Both the position numbers and the translations under genes were made by a program. From Fragilariopsis cylindrus CCMP1102 (lineage: Eukaryota; Bacillariophyta; Bacillariophyceae; Bacillariales; Bacillariaceae), in NCBI GenBank assembly GCA_900095095.1, contig FMBT01000302.1, positions 186,001 through 250,000 on the forward strand: 64,000 nucleotides of DNA, given 5' to 3'. Under the pieces are notes generated by a model that was not told where the DNA came from, ran no database searches, and saw only the letters and a program-made list of their open reading frames with translations. Each line of letters opens with the position of its first letter. Positions within the stretch are counted from its first letter, which is position 1. Below are positions 1 to 11,027 of the stretch, one piece after another.

Positions 1-1068
1 AAAGAACCTATACGAAATTGGTATATTAGTATCATCTAATCCATATCCAGTTTGTTTACTAGTCCCTTCCATCGTATGTGCCTCATCAAAAATACCAAAT
101 TCAATTGTCATCTTATTATTGTTACCATTATTACTATTGTTGTCGATACTGTCGTTGATTTTCGATATCGCTTCTCCGACATGTTTCAATGATGCGTACG
201 TACAAACTAATATCTTAATATTGCTCTCAGGTGATGATATCGATTTTGATAGTAAAAAGTCACTAATTGTATCTGATGATGTTGTATAAAATTCTGTACG
301 ATTTGATTTACTTGCAACAATCAATCTATCATCAAGTGAAATGTTATTTGACAGTAATGGATAATTATCAAAATCTTTTAAAAATTGATCAACTAGAATC
401 AAGGTTGGTGTAACAAACATTACAATACGTGTTGTTGCTATTGTTGATGATGATGCCCAATGCAATTGCTGCTGTTGGGGTGGTTTCATTTGTAACATTC
501 GTGTTAATACCATTAAGGAAAGTTGTGTTTTACCCCATCCTGGTGGAAGTTGAACATTCCCTCGACGATGAATTTCTTCCTCGTCGTCAATATTATTACT
601 ATTATTGTTTTTATTCTTATTAGAACGTGATATTGAAAAATGATCAATAATACGATCAACAATCTCATCATGACGACCATCATCGTTTATTGATGATGAT
701 GAAATCTCTTCCTCTTCTTCTTCTGTATAGATTTCCTCTTCGTCGACACAGCTGTTACCGTCCTCATCGTACTGTTCGTTAACTACTACGCTGTTACGAA
801 AGATCCTCCGTGGCGGTGAGGACGATAATAAAGACGTTGCTAGCATTATCTCTTTATTATTGATTATTTCTGTGTTAATATTTCTGTTATAAGATGTTAC
901 ATTAGTAATCGTTGTAGGCTCTGACAATAATACAGATGATGACTTCCATAAAGTGTTGGACATTATCATCAGTCTTCGTCGTCGTCCTGATCTTTCAGAT
1001 AAAAAATAATGAAGTCGTTGCATTCGAAATAAATTTCCCATTGTCTTGGACACTACGTGTGACGGCAT
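1..1068 (-). CDS. SF2 DEAH-type helicase, N-terminal part (cut by window edge)
   Basis: Reading the minus strand from an ATG at 1068 gives an open frame of about 356 codons that runs off the left edge. An in-frame stop lies just upstream at 1114-1116. After a low-complexity N-terminus and an acidic stretch comes a Walker A motif, LPPGWGKTQLSL (about residue 175), then FVTPTLILVDQF (motif Ia-like), ILVCTYASLKHVG, and a motif II, FDEAHTMEG. This order is that of superfamily 2 helicases, which couple ATP hydrolysis to nucleic-acid remodelling. The C-terminal RecA domain lies outside the window, so the subfamily stays open; diatoms carry many such proteins. The first 25 residues are basic with few acids and could be an organelle presequence (inference). 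No intron is needed in the visible part. Confidence 0.8.
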   Translation of the reverse strand, partial: MPSHVVSKTMGNLFRMQRLHYFLSERSGRRRRLMIMSNTLWKSSSVLLSEPTTITNVTSYNRNINTEIINNKEIMLATSLLSSSPPRRIFRNSVVVNEQYDEDGNSCVDEEEIYTEEEEEEISSSSINDDGRHDEIVDRIIDHFSISRSNKNKNNNSNNIDDEEEIHRRGNVQLPPGWGKTQLSLMVLTRMLQMKPPQQQQLHWASSSTIATTRIVMFVTPTLILVDQFLKDFDNYPLLSNNISLDDRLIVASKSNRTEFYTTSSDTISDFLLSKSISSPESNIKILVCTYASLKHVGEAISKINDSIDNNSNNGNNNKMTIEFGIFDEAHTMEGTSKQTGYGLDDTNIPISYRFF

Positions 1069-1116
1069 CACCACCACCACACTGCAGCGTAAGACATGTA
1101 GTCGTTCCTGTTGTTA

Positions 1117-1349
1117 CTGACAGATGATGATGATTGTGGAATACAAATGCATCAACTTTTGGAATAAAAATAAAAGATAATATACAGTATCGGAAGCATC
1201 AAAATGAGGTAACAATAATAATAATGATGTAATGGAGCGCCCCCAAAACTCAAATACACAAATCACAATTTGTGTGTTACTGCCCAAAACTCTTTCATGT
1301 AAAACCTAAATCATGCCAATATAAAAACTAAATCATGCCCAAATTTTAC
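1117..1349. other. Intergenic, small inverted and direct repeats
   Basis: AT-rich spacer upstream of the helicase gene. It has a small hairpin (acacaaat / atttgtgt, around 1254-1276) and two close copies of actaaatcatgcc near 1305-1340. No gene is recognisable. The repeat element begins just after it. Confidence 0.5.
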
Positions 1350-2775
1350 TAGGATTTGTTAGTCTAGTTTATAATAACAACTTTAGCATCAAGTATATAC
1401 ACCTAAAAAATCATTTTTTTGGAATAAAATACTATGGAGTTTACAATTGATCTATTGGATGGAGGATTGTTATATTCCTTAGTCTCCTAAGCCTACTGGT
1501 ATCTCATAATGCAGGCTCACACACAGCACACATCAAATAACCCAACAAAATGGCCCATTTGCAGTGTTTTGTGGACATACCGTATGCTCGAACAGGTGAA
1601 TCATCCCAAAATATGTGGATGGGATGCACAATGTATACCAAAGAGAACTAGCTCTTGGTACTTTGTATTGATGATCCAGCTTAGGTGCGCATAAAAGTTC
1701 AAAACCCTGTTTTGGAGCCTAAATGGTCCATTTTTGGTTAATAATGCGGCCCTACAACTTCATAGCCTCCATAGAAACCTAAGCATTATGTGGACCTTGT
1801 AGGTATAGATACAGTGGAGGCTAGTAAACCCGGCCCATCTGGTGTTGTATCTGCAACCCTTTCAAATGAGATATTTTCAAATGAGATATTTTGTTGTCCA
1901 TTTTATTAGAAAATCATGTTATTTGTGTACCTTCCACATCAGCAAAATACATATCATTCAGCAACCACAAAAGCAGAAAAGTTGTAAGAGGCAAACACAA
2001 TGTCATAGTACACTATGTGGATGTTTGTGCACCCAACTCATCTGGTGTTGTTCTGTGCAACTCTTTCAAATAAGATATTTTGTTGTTCATTTCTGATCAA
2101 AATCTTGTTTTGTGTGTGCGTGCATCAACAGCAAAACGATTTTTTTACTCAACCACAAGAACAAAAAGTTGTAGGAGGCAAACACAATATTCTAGTACAC
2201 TATTTGGATGCAAGTGCACCCAACCCATCTGGTTTTGTCCTGTGCATCCCCTTCACATGAGATATATTGTTGTTCATTCCTGATCAAAATATTGCACAAC
2301 AGCGAAATGAATTTCAAAACATACCCAAATCTGCCTGTTGGTGTCTGCTGCATTGAAACACCAACCAACCATCTCCATACTACTTTTGCTAAGATAAATT
2401 AATACAGCTTGTATTTGTTACTGTCATTTCTATATATCAAAGTAAGCAATAAACACACCATCCAACACACACTACACAGTAAGATTATAGCCCACCAGGT
2501 TAAGTAGTAGAACACAAATTGATTCACTGGCCTCACTAGGACATATTACTTGTGAATGGAAAGCATCATCATCCCAGCCCAACATTATCTTGGATGTAAT
2601 TGCAGTTTACCCCTGTTTTCAAAAATATCTCATAGTAAAAAAAGCAATGGAGGACAGTAATTATGAGTAGTCACTTTTGGTTGCAAAATGCCCTTACACC
2701 AATTTTGACAGGAACATCCACACAAATACTTATTAAATAGACTAGCCCACCTAAAGTCCCCATTAATAGGGTCTC
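1350..2775 (+). mobile_element. Non-coding interspersed element, copy 1
   Basis: This segment is present again, reverse-complemented, at about 45935-47395. Similarity is easy to follow by eye along almost the whole length: the stretch around 'caactttagcatcaagta', the block around 'cccatttgcagtgttttgtg', a central array of about 190-bp units, and a far block containing 'aattttgacaggaacatcc'. Identity looks roughly 80-90 percent with small indels, so the copies are old. No long ORF is shared and the internal unit is not a multiple of three, so it is probably non-coding. I see no terminal inverted repeats, no target-site duplication and no protein relic, so the class is undetermined. The edges are set by where the two copies stop matching. 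Confidence 0.7.
1832..2290 (+). repeat. About 190-bp tandem units inside element copy 1
   Basis: Two full units and part of a third. Each starts near 'cccatctggtgttgt' (about 1832, 2031, 2220) and continues through 'gagatattttgttgttcat', 'caaccacaa' and 'aggcaaacacaat'. The first unit carries a local duplication of 'caaatgagatattt'. Copy 2 of the element holds four such units, so unit number differs between copies. Confidence 0.75.
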
Positions 2776-3912
2776 TGGTCTATATGGTACACCTCCCTAA
2801 ATGTTTTTTTGAGTCAAGTTGAGCTTATGATAGGTTTTTTGCCCCTGGCGAAGAAAGTGAACCCCTGTTCACCAATGCAGTCACCAGCCAGTGTAAATAG
2901 ACAAAAAGTAGCCCACTTCCACGTAACATAAAGCACACAGAGAACAAAGGTGTAGGTGTGGTGCATCATACTATTAATTACATCTTCATCAGCAGGATTT
3001 GTTGCTCTTGTTCAAAGAAGACATCTTTTGCTCTTGTTCAAAGAAGACATCTAGGTGGTCAGGTGATTTTTCATTCCTGTCAACAACAAAGAAATCTAGG
3101 ATGTAGGTTTAATTTGCATCTTCTGTTATTTTCTCGCTGTTGAAACGAATGCTGTATAATAATAATAATAATAATAATGTTTGCACCATCAAGGAGATGG
3201 TTGATGACTTTGGGGTTCAGTATAATCAGCAGCATGGTGATGATGGAGACAAGCTCTACCACAAGCTCATGTCATCATCTGCCCAGTCTGTCATCAAATC
3301 TCTCTTTAGCTATATGGGCAATGCGCACCACACACTACTGAGACTTACATTTGGTGGCTCAAGCCTTCTACTGCTACTATTTGTTATTGTGTTCTTTGTT
3401 CAAAGTTGTTCTGTCACTGTAAACTCCATATGTGTCACTATAAACTCCATATATAATATTCTGATCCAGGATGCATCACAATCACACACAGCCACCCACA
3501 ACTACGCATACACCCACAACAACACAAGTAGCTGTGTGCGTTTCAGTTATAACATTTTCCTGCAGTAGCACACTACACCTGACCCAACCCTCTTTTTTAG
3601 TGCCAATTGCATTGCAGGACCTGGATTCAAAACAAGAAGAGGCATTCAAATAATTTCAGCAGGAGTAGCTAGCTCATGCAGTAGCTTTAGCACATGTAAG
3701 ATGTACAGGAGTTTTTTTGGCGCTTCCTGCGCGCCGAGGTAACAGTTGAGTACAGTACTGACGTATGTTGACATGTAGGACTAGCAGGTTGAAGATCGGT
3801 ATGTACAGATTGATTCTTGTTTAAGACATAGATTCATCAACATCATCACCACCGCCATCAAGATAAAACCCCACCCGAAATTTTTCACAGCACGAGAACA
3901 AGGAAACGAGGA
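2776..3912. other. Intergenic repeat-rich DNA with an unassigned ORF
   Basis: Past the element the DNA has a 29-bp tandem duplication ('ttgctcttgttcaaagaag' twice, about 3001-3052) and a short AAT run near 3158. An open frame at 3140-3568 (142 codons) includes EMVDDFGVQYNQQHGDDGD and a hydrophobic stretch. I do not recognise it; its composition and setting suggest chance or decayed repeat sequence. The 3' end of this stretch is the upstream region of the ankyrin-like copy at 3913. Confidence 0.4.
3721..3735 (+). promoter_or_regulatory. GCGC-armed motif upstream of ankyrin-like copy 1
   Basis: CGCTTCCTGCGCGCC lies about 180 bp before the ATG at 3913. Near-identical motifs precede the two full-length relatives (33044-33058 on the minus strand, 47729-47743) and one 5' relic (51513-51527). 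Conservation in this position across diverged copies suggests a promoter element or transcription-start feature; the function is inferred. Confidence 0.5.
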
Positions 3913-4769
3913 ATGATGGACGACAACAGTGATAGCAGTGACGACGATCATCAGCTACTACAAGATGATGTTGAAGAAATCGAAGTAGAGGAAGCTGAGG
4001 TTGCTGAAGAAATCGAAGGAGAGGAAGAAGCTGTTGAGGATGATGCACGGCAAACAAGGCATCTTCAAAGCTCATGCTTACTGACACACCTGTTCCATGG
4101 TATTCATCAGATCGCCAACGCGAGCATCATGAAACCGTTGATAATAAATATCTTATAGTGATGAAAAGATTGAGACAGATGGGTCTGCTGAAGAAAGAAG
4201 ATATTCAAAGGTATCAACTTTTGGATAGGATCTGTTGTCAGGACGTTTTGGCCGAAAAGCGACTTCGATATTTAATTGAATGGGATCCAACCGCATTACT
4301 CCAGCCCGTGCTTTATCTTGCTGCACAAAGAATGTCAACGCAAACGTTTCGTGCTGTATTCGAGTATGGAATTCGTTATTATCCAAAAAAGAAAGGAATT
4401 ACTCTTCTATTCCGTAAAAATGATGATGGCATGTCATCCTTCCGATTGGCTTGTAATAGACGCGGAGGTCGAGATGAAGTGATGAGAATCATAGAAGAAA
4501 TTCTTATTCGTTATTCTTCTCCTTCAGATAATTCACCACAATTAAATGTTGCCGAGGCATTAATAATGGCAGCTATTGACGAACATATTCATTTAGATTG
4601 TGTCTATTTCCTACTGCGTAGACATCCTGATGCGTTGGTAAAACTTCTATCGGGATCATCATCATCATCCCCAGCTTCAGCGTTAGCGTTAGAGGGTGAT
4701 TCAAATGGTAATAACACCACTCGTGATTCTCCAAAGAAACGAAAACGAGGATCATCATTGCTACTATAA
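3913..4769 (+). pseudogene. Ankyrin-like family protein, internally deleted copy
   Basis: This is the shortest of three related loci (others 31579-32889 and 47975-49210). The acidic N-terminus (MMDDNSDSSDDD...) matches the family start. About 140 residues present in the relatives are then missing, and the frame changes near 4070, so the C-terminal part (from MLTDTPVPWY at 4074, 231 codons) is out of frame with the N-terminus. That C-terminal part keeps the family blocks RQMGLLKKEDIQ, EYGIRYYPKKKGI and HIHLDCVYFLLRRHPD, which look like degenerate ankyrin helices, and ends in a basic patch, KKRKRG, suggesting a nuclear protein. DNA identity to the 48-kb copy is high around 4075-4200. It may be a pseudogene, or a short protein translated from 4074. 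Confidence 0.65.
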
Positions 4770-5017
4770 TCTCCTTCACGTGTGCCGTGAAAAGAATTAC
4801 CAGTTGAACGATTAAGAGGGCGTTGTATAAGAATAGTGACGCGACACTTTACCGGTATGCCTTCTTCTATTTGATGGAAGTCATACCTCCTCTCGCCTAC
4901 GACGATGATAGCAATAACGACGAGGACAACTATGACGTAAAAACTACAAAAGTAAAGGTTTAAGTTCTAAATACATACATAATATTTTAGCATTTAATAT
5001 TTGTTACTTCTTATTTT

Positions 5018-7446
5018 CTAATTTTTCTTTTGTTGTGCTTTCTTCCATCGTTTTAATTGTTTTGGTGTCATATTGGATGTATCAATGCCGTCATCATCGC
5101 CATCATTGTTGTCACCATTACCAGTAGTATCAGCAGTAGATGGTGGTTTTAGTAATTTAATTAAATTACGTTCCATACCATCTTCTACATCACCATCAAA
5201 GAACTTAACATCGTATAATCCATTCGTTAAAACTTTTGTTATTGTAGCGGGGAAGAATGCACCACCTAAATCAGCTTCAACTTCATCATTCACTCTTATT
5301 GGCATAACATATGCCCAATTATCAGGAAGGGCTTGTTGTGGTGCTGTCTTCTTGTCGGATGCTGCTCCAGCTGTTGCTCCTGCTGACGACGATGCTGATG
5401 CACCTTCATAAGACCATTTTAATAAATCAGTTTTAACTGTTTTAATTTTCTCATAATATTTTTGTACACGAAATAATGATAATCGTTGTATTTGATCAGG
5501 TGTTAATTGAACCTTTTTATTACTCTGATTATCATCTGTATCTGAATTAAGATGTGCTTTCATTGTCCTTTCTGCTTTACGTGTCCGTCCTTCTTCTATA
5601 GCAGCTATATACATATCACGATGTATATCTAAATATTCTTGTCCCTCTTGTTTCAATTTTTCTATTGTTTCTTTCCATATAGATTCCTCCACAGAATTAA
5701 ACGTATCTTCATCGACAGCATGTGCAATACGTTTTAATTCAGTAGTAACAGTATCTACTGATGATAATGATGCATCTTCACCATTATCATTTAAAAATCC
5801 AAGTGGGAATTCTTTTAATAAATCAGTATGTATTTCTTTTGGTAATTCATTCACACGTCCAATATAGACATTATCTTCATCACGTGATTGACCTAATGCC
5901 TTATCAATAATATTAGCTCTACGCAATGCTAATCGTCTTGCATTTAAATAATCTAATTCCCAACTCTTGTATCAATATTAAATGTTAAATGTACACTAGT
6001 CTTATCACCATCACTGTCGTTGTCATCGTCATCCTCATTATTAAAACCTGTTGTACTAGTCGTATGAGGGAATCCTGCTGGTATAAATAATACGTCACCA
6101 GGATTTAGTTCTGTTTCTAATAGTAAGTTTTTATCGTCACTACCACCATAGCATTATTCTCCTCCTCCTCCAAGACATGTAATGGTAAATTATCAATACC
6201 TTTCCCACGTGCAAATACATCTGACATTGGTTTGATAGTCGACGATGGTGGTTTATAGACCCGCCAACGTTTACAACCATTTGTTTGTATCACAATCACA
6301 TCTTGTTTATCAGTATGTGGTGGTGCCGATGTTTTTTTACCATATGATGTGACATATAAATTAACAGCATTGGGTGTATCAGTGGCATCTGTGACTGCTA
6401 AACATGGACCAGCAAGTTTGGGTACATGTGCACCTATGAATAAGATAAGATAAGATTCAGAAAGTAGAAAATGAGTGGGAGAGTCAGCACAATAGTCGAA
6501 AATGTGGTTTTCATCAGACACACTAGGTACACGGTATGTGCATGGTATGCAATCAGAAAGACTAATCGTTGATTATCCCATATTTGAAGTCAAGATCATA
6601 AAGTTTTATAAAAAACAAATAATTTCCTCATATTGCAAAACACACACACACACACTTCTTAGTATAACGTAACGTACCAAAGGCATTAAATATCACAGTT
6701 CCTTTTTCTAGTGCAATCAAAACATCGTCATAGGTCATTCGAGCTTCCTCAAAGGAATCACCTGTGGGTGTTGATACTGGTTGGATTGACCAACCTTTTC
6801 TATTATCAGTGGATCCACGAGAGGCATCTAAAAAGTCATCGATTAATGCCTGTTTTAAATCCTTCATGGTATAAAAACCATCAAATAATAAGATTTCTTC
6901 CTCAATCATCATCGACGATTCTAATTCATTCTTACGTAATAAGAATGGATGTCCAGATAATCCTAAACCATCAATAGGTTGAAGAGTTGTTTTAATTGAA
7001 TCTAATACTGCATATAAACCAGCTGATGTATACTGTTCGACTTCTTCCTCATCTTCATCTAATCCAAATGTTTCAGCATATTCTTTTCCTAATTTGGACG
7101 AGTCGGTACGGATCCGATTTAAGATTTGTTCTGATATATTATTTGATTTTAATGTTATTACGTCTGGACGTTGTTGTTGATTTTTGTTTTTACTACTACT
7201 TGCAGCAGCTTCAGATGTCGAAGATGGAGCTGTTGAAAACAAAACAACCGATCGTCGTGGTTGACATGATTGTTGATTGATAAATGCTGATGACGAGGTT
7301 GTCTTTGTGTTTGTGTTTGTTATTGTTGTTGAGGTGGTTGTGGTAGTTGTTGAGAATGCAGCTGTTAAGGTCAAGAAGAAGAAGGATACTGTCAGCAGTA
7401 GTAGAGCCACTTTGCTTGTCATTGTCATCATTGTCATTGTCGTCAT
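5018..7446 (-). CDS. JmjC/cupin oxygenase with C-terminal Tudor-like domain, possible plastid presequence
   Basis: Two exons: 7446-6678 and 6433-5018, with a GT-AG intron at 6434-6677 holding a CA run. The N-terminus has a hydrophobic segment, VALLLLTVSFFFLTLTAAF, followed by Ser/Thr-rich sequence, like a diatom bipartite plastid signal. The cupin core shows PPHTDKQDV (the HxD iron ligands), KRWRVYKPP, LNPGDVLFIPAGFPH (distal His) and WELDYLNARR, as in ROXA/NO66-type protein hydroxylases that use Fe(II) and 2-oxoglutarate. After a helical region comes a Tudor-like fold (about NDEVEADLGGAFFPATITKV through VKFFDGD). Two frame breaks, near 6128-6132 and 5962-5963, each fit one missing base; adding both gives exactly 729 codons. 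The substrate is unknown; ribosomal proteins are the usual targets of this family. Confidence 0.75.
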
Positions 7447-8367
7447 TGTAGGTAGTTTTTTTTGCTACTGTGTATGTTCTCAAGCAAAGCGATGGCAAAC
7501 TTCGATTAAGCACCCAACATATCTTTTTTGTGTGATGTGAAGGAAGGAAGAAAGAGAGAGGAGATGGCCAAATCATAAAGCAAGAACGAATAAATTTTTT
7601 TATTACGCGGTTGGTTGCTGTTGAGTTTCAAGTTCTGTGAAACGCACGCGCACGTATGAAAAAAATGTTCAAGATGGCAGTCTGGTCGCCTATACGTCCT
7701 ATGTACGTACGTTAACCGTTTTATTTTTTGAATTTTGAAATTGTTTTTATTTTATTATATTTTTCCGATTTTCCGTAGAATAAAAATCAATGGCTATTAC
7801 TGTACGTTGTGAGTGAATTCAAATCGCATTGCTGCAGCTCCATTTCAAAAATTCAGTTAGTTTGACACGCTCACGAACAGAAAAGTCGCACTTGAACGCT
7901 TTGCTTCGACTACGTAGCTAACTAACTTACTCTAATAACAAACAAACAGCGCATACTTGCTACTAGTAGCTACTACTAATATTACATCGTCATGAACACG
8001 CACTCCACTCAGCGAACTATTTTAATGTTAAGTAAGTAATGACCACTTACTTACTTTGACTTTTCGAACTACAGTGCGTACTGTATCGTCGGTTACTACG
8101 ATTACAAAACACAAAACCTAAGCTTCGCCGCTTACTAGTATTCAAATATATACAAAGTTTTTCTATTGAATTGATTGAGAAGACCATAACGGATAGTACA
8201 CACCAAGACGATACTGTAAATAGACACAGCCAACCAGAGAAACATACACTCGATCCAAAAGTTGAAAGATACTGCACCAAAAAAAAAACAATAACTACAA
8301 CTACACAGTAGTTCAAGGCGCGGAATTAATTGAACAGTAATTAGCATCAAATAAATAAATCATTAGT
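7447..8367. other. Divergent intergenic region
   Basis: Shared upstream region of the JmjC-Tudor gene (minus) and the PP2C gene (plus). AT-rich, with several TACTGTA-like words (around 7799 and 8078). No further gene is evident. Confidence 0.5.
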
Positions 8368-10553
8368 ATGGGAACTTATTTATCAACACCGATAACAGAA
8401 AAATGTGATGAATCAGGTGAATCATTAGAATGTATAACTACAGATAATGATAATAACAATAATGGTGATGTACCAGTAGAATGGGGTGTGGTTGATATGC
8501 AAGGATGGAGAAAATCAATGGAAGATTCACATACGGCTGTTACCACTGTACCAATATTCAATAATAATACTACTAATAAAGAACAGCAAGGCGAACAACA
8601 ACTGCAACAAATGGCACGTGTATTTGGTGTCTATGATGGACATGGTGGTGCCGAAGTTGCCAGATTTGTCAATATTATTTTGTCGATGTATTAATGAATC
8701 AACCAAGTTGGATGGAAGTAAATAATAATACTGAAAATGAAAATGAAAATACTAATATGAGTATGAGTATGATGCCTCTTACAGGGGATGATGAACGTGT
8801 ACCATTGCCACCACCTGTACCTACTGTTAATAATGATATATATAATGGTGATGGGAATGAAATGGGATATCGTTCGAAACATTTAGTAAATGCCAGTCAA
8901 ACACCGGTTGGTAAATCATTACGGGAAGCATTTCATGCCATGGATCGATTGATTGATGACCCAACACGACAACATGAAATTAGTATACTCAGAAGTACGA
9001 AAACGATGAAAGGTGCCACGAAATTATTAGAGGATGGTTTTCATTCGATACCCATCATTATACCCACATTATTGAATATCGCACCTGAGTTTTATACAAA
9101 AAATAAAAATAATCAAGATACAAATCAATCATCTGTAGCTGAAACAACAGTTGTTGCTGCGTTAGCGGACGTATTTGATGATGCTGATTCATTACCGGTG
9201 AATAAAAATATTGATGATCATGCTGCATTACCTAGTGCAGTTGGTGAAGATGGACGGAATGAACAAGCCCAAGCTGATAAATCCTTATCCACTGTGTTAA
9301 CACCAGAACAGGCAGAGGTATTAAAACATGAAATTGAAGAATTTGAAAAGAAGACTAATAGTAACAATAATGCAGACAAAGAAGAAGATGGAGAAAAGGA
9401 TGATGATAGTAATGAAGTTGTTGGAATAGAAGAAGCTATTGTCCTTGATTCAAACATTGACAATGATGATATTGACAATAATGATGATAATGATGATGAG
9501 GACGGTGATGATGGTATTATTACTGCCGAAGATGCAAAAACTCTGCCTTCTACTTCCACAAGTACAAGTACTACTACTACTATGCTACAAAAGATTTTAT
9601 CTTTAGGTGGTGCTGCAGTACAAGCTGCTGCTGGTACCGCTCTTCCAGCGGAGGACGATGGTGATGAAAATGAAACATCATCATCCGCCATCGTAACAAG
9701 CAGTAACGATGATGATGATGATGGTGACGTCACAGGTACAACAACACCAGGTACACCAACTGTGACATATCCAAGAAGTGTCGAGGTATCCCAACAAAAT
9801 GTTCGATATCCATCGGTGATACATAATGGACGGTTAGTATGTAATTTACCAGATCATCCAATTCATGCTGGTGCCACAGCTGTAGTAGCGGTGATTACTG
9901 GTAAAATTTTAACGGTGGCGAATGCTGGTGATTCACGTGCTGTCTTATGTCGTCGACGACGTAGTCGTGATGGTAACAATGGTACTGATGATGATGGACA
10001 TTATGCATTTCCATTAAGTTATGATCATAAACCATCCCAAACACATGAATTAAATCGTATCTTATGTTCGGGTGGATTTGTCAATCATTTTGGTCGTATT
10101 AATGGTAATTTAAATTTATCACGATCGATTGGTGATTTAAAATATAAACAAGTACCAGGAATACCACCCGAAGATCAAATGATTACAGCGGAACCAGATA
10201 TCATGCAAATTGTAGTAGAAGACGAGGATGAATTTATTATTTTAGGTTGTGATGGTATCTGGGATTGTTTATCGAATGAACAGGCGGTGAATTTTGTTAT
10301 GGAACGGATACAAACGAAAACACCGGTGGAAATTGGTACCGAAATGTTAGATACTATTATCTCTGATGATCCACGGATCACACAAGGGATTGGTGGTGAT
10401 AATATGACGATTATGATCATTGATTTACAAACATCCAACCGTGAACGTCGTAGAAAAAGTAATACATCGACTGACGAGTCGTTATCATCCACAAAGGAAA
10501 ATGAGGATGATGATAACAATATGACAACGACCTCGGAGGCAGCAATGGAGTAA
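8368..10553 (+). CDS. PP2C-family Ser/Thr phosphatase with a large acidic insertion
   Basis: Metal-dependent phosphatase that removes phosphate from Ser/Thr. Motifs in order: GVVDMQGWRKSMEDSH, FGVYDGHGGAEVARF, then GKILTVANAGDSRAVL, SYDHKP, LNLSRSIGDLKYK, FIILGCDGIWDCLSNE and GGDNMTIMII. The metal-binding Asp residues of DGHGG, DGIWD and GGDN are all present. The N-terminus MGTYLSTP allows Gly2 myristoylation. Between the second and third blocks lie about 260 extra residues, rich in Asp, Glu, Asn and Ser, not found in ordinary PP2C enzymes. The frame breaks once near 8665-8667; one more T there restores FCQYYFVDVLMNQPSW and gives 729 codons. Single exon, TAA stop. Confidence 0.9.
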
Positions 10554-11027
10554 GCTTCTTATGTTCTTAAAAAAGAACAACAAAAATAATAAAATAATAA
10601 AGTACGAACTATAAATAAAAAAACTATAAATATAAGAAGCAAACAACAACAAAAATGTATACTGTACTCCAACAAACATTCTAGAACATAACCTTTCGAC
10701 ATTCTGTCAATCTCAAGATTGAATGTAGCCTCTACAGTAATTGTATGAGTTGTTCATTCACGAAGAAGAGATATTATATTTTATTTAGGTCTACGCTATA
10801 TCTATAAATGCTAGCGATACACTACTATTTTATAGATTCTTGCTTCTAGAATGTTTTGCTGCTTACAGTATTTTGACTCATCTTATCTTATTTCCTCGTT
10901 GTAGTTCGTTGTTTGCCGTCGCCTTCTCCTTCCGCATCTGAACAATAATGATATTTTCCGTCGTCTGATTCTTGTGAGACAGTAGTATCACTCTGCGCGC
11001 CCTTACAGTACAAGGGCGCACGCAGTA
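10554..11027. other. Convergent intergenic region
   Basis: Lies between the 3' ends of the PP2C gene and the MATH-BTB gene. AT-rich; its only marked structure is the hairpin at 10997-11019. Confidence 0.5.
10997..11019. terminator. GC-rich hairpin just past the MATH-BTB stop
   Basis: GCGCCCTT and AAGGGCGC form a perfect 8-bp stem with a 7-nt loop, ACAGTAC, nine bases beyond the stop codon of the minus-strand gene. In eukaryotes this is not a classical terminator; it may be a 3'-UTR structure. The role is inferred from position only. Confidence 0.35.

Noticed and set aside
1842-2402. Overlapping short frames with similar phrases such as APNPSG
   Set aside because: They arise from the 190-bp repeat; the unit is not a multiple of three and frames shift from unit to unit.
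9218-9733. Long minus-strand frame opposite the PP2C gene
   Set aside because: It is a Ser-rich mirror of the acidic repeat insert on the coding strand.
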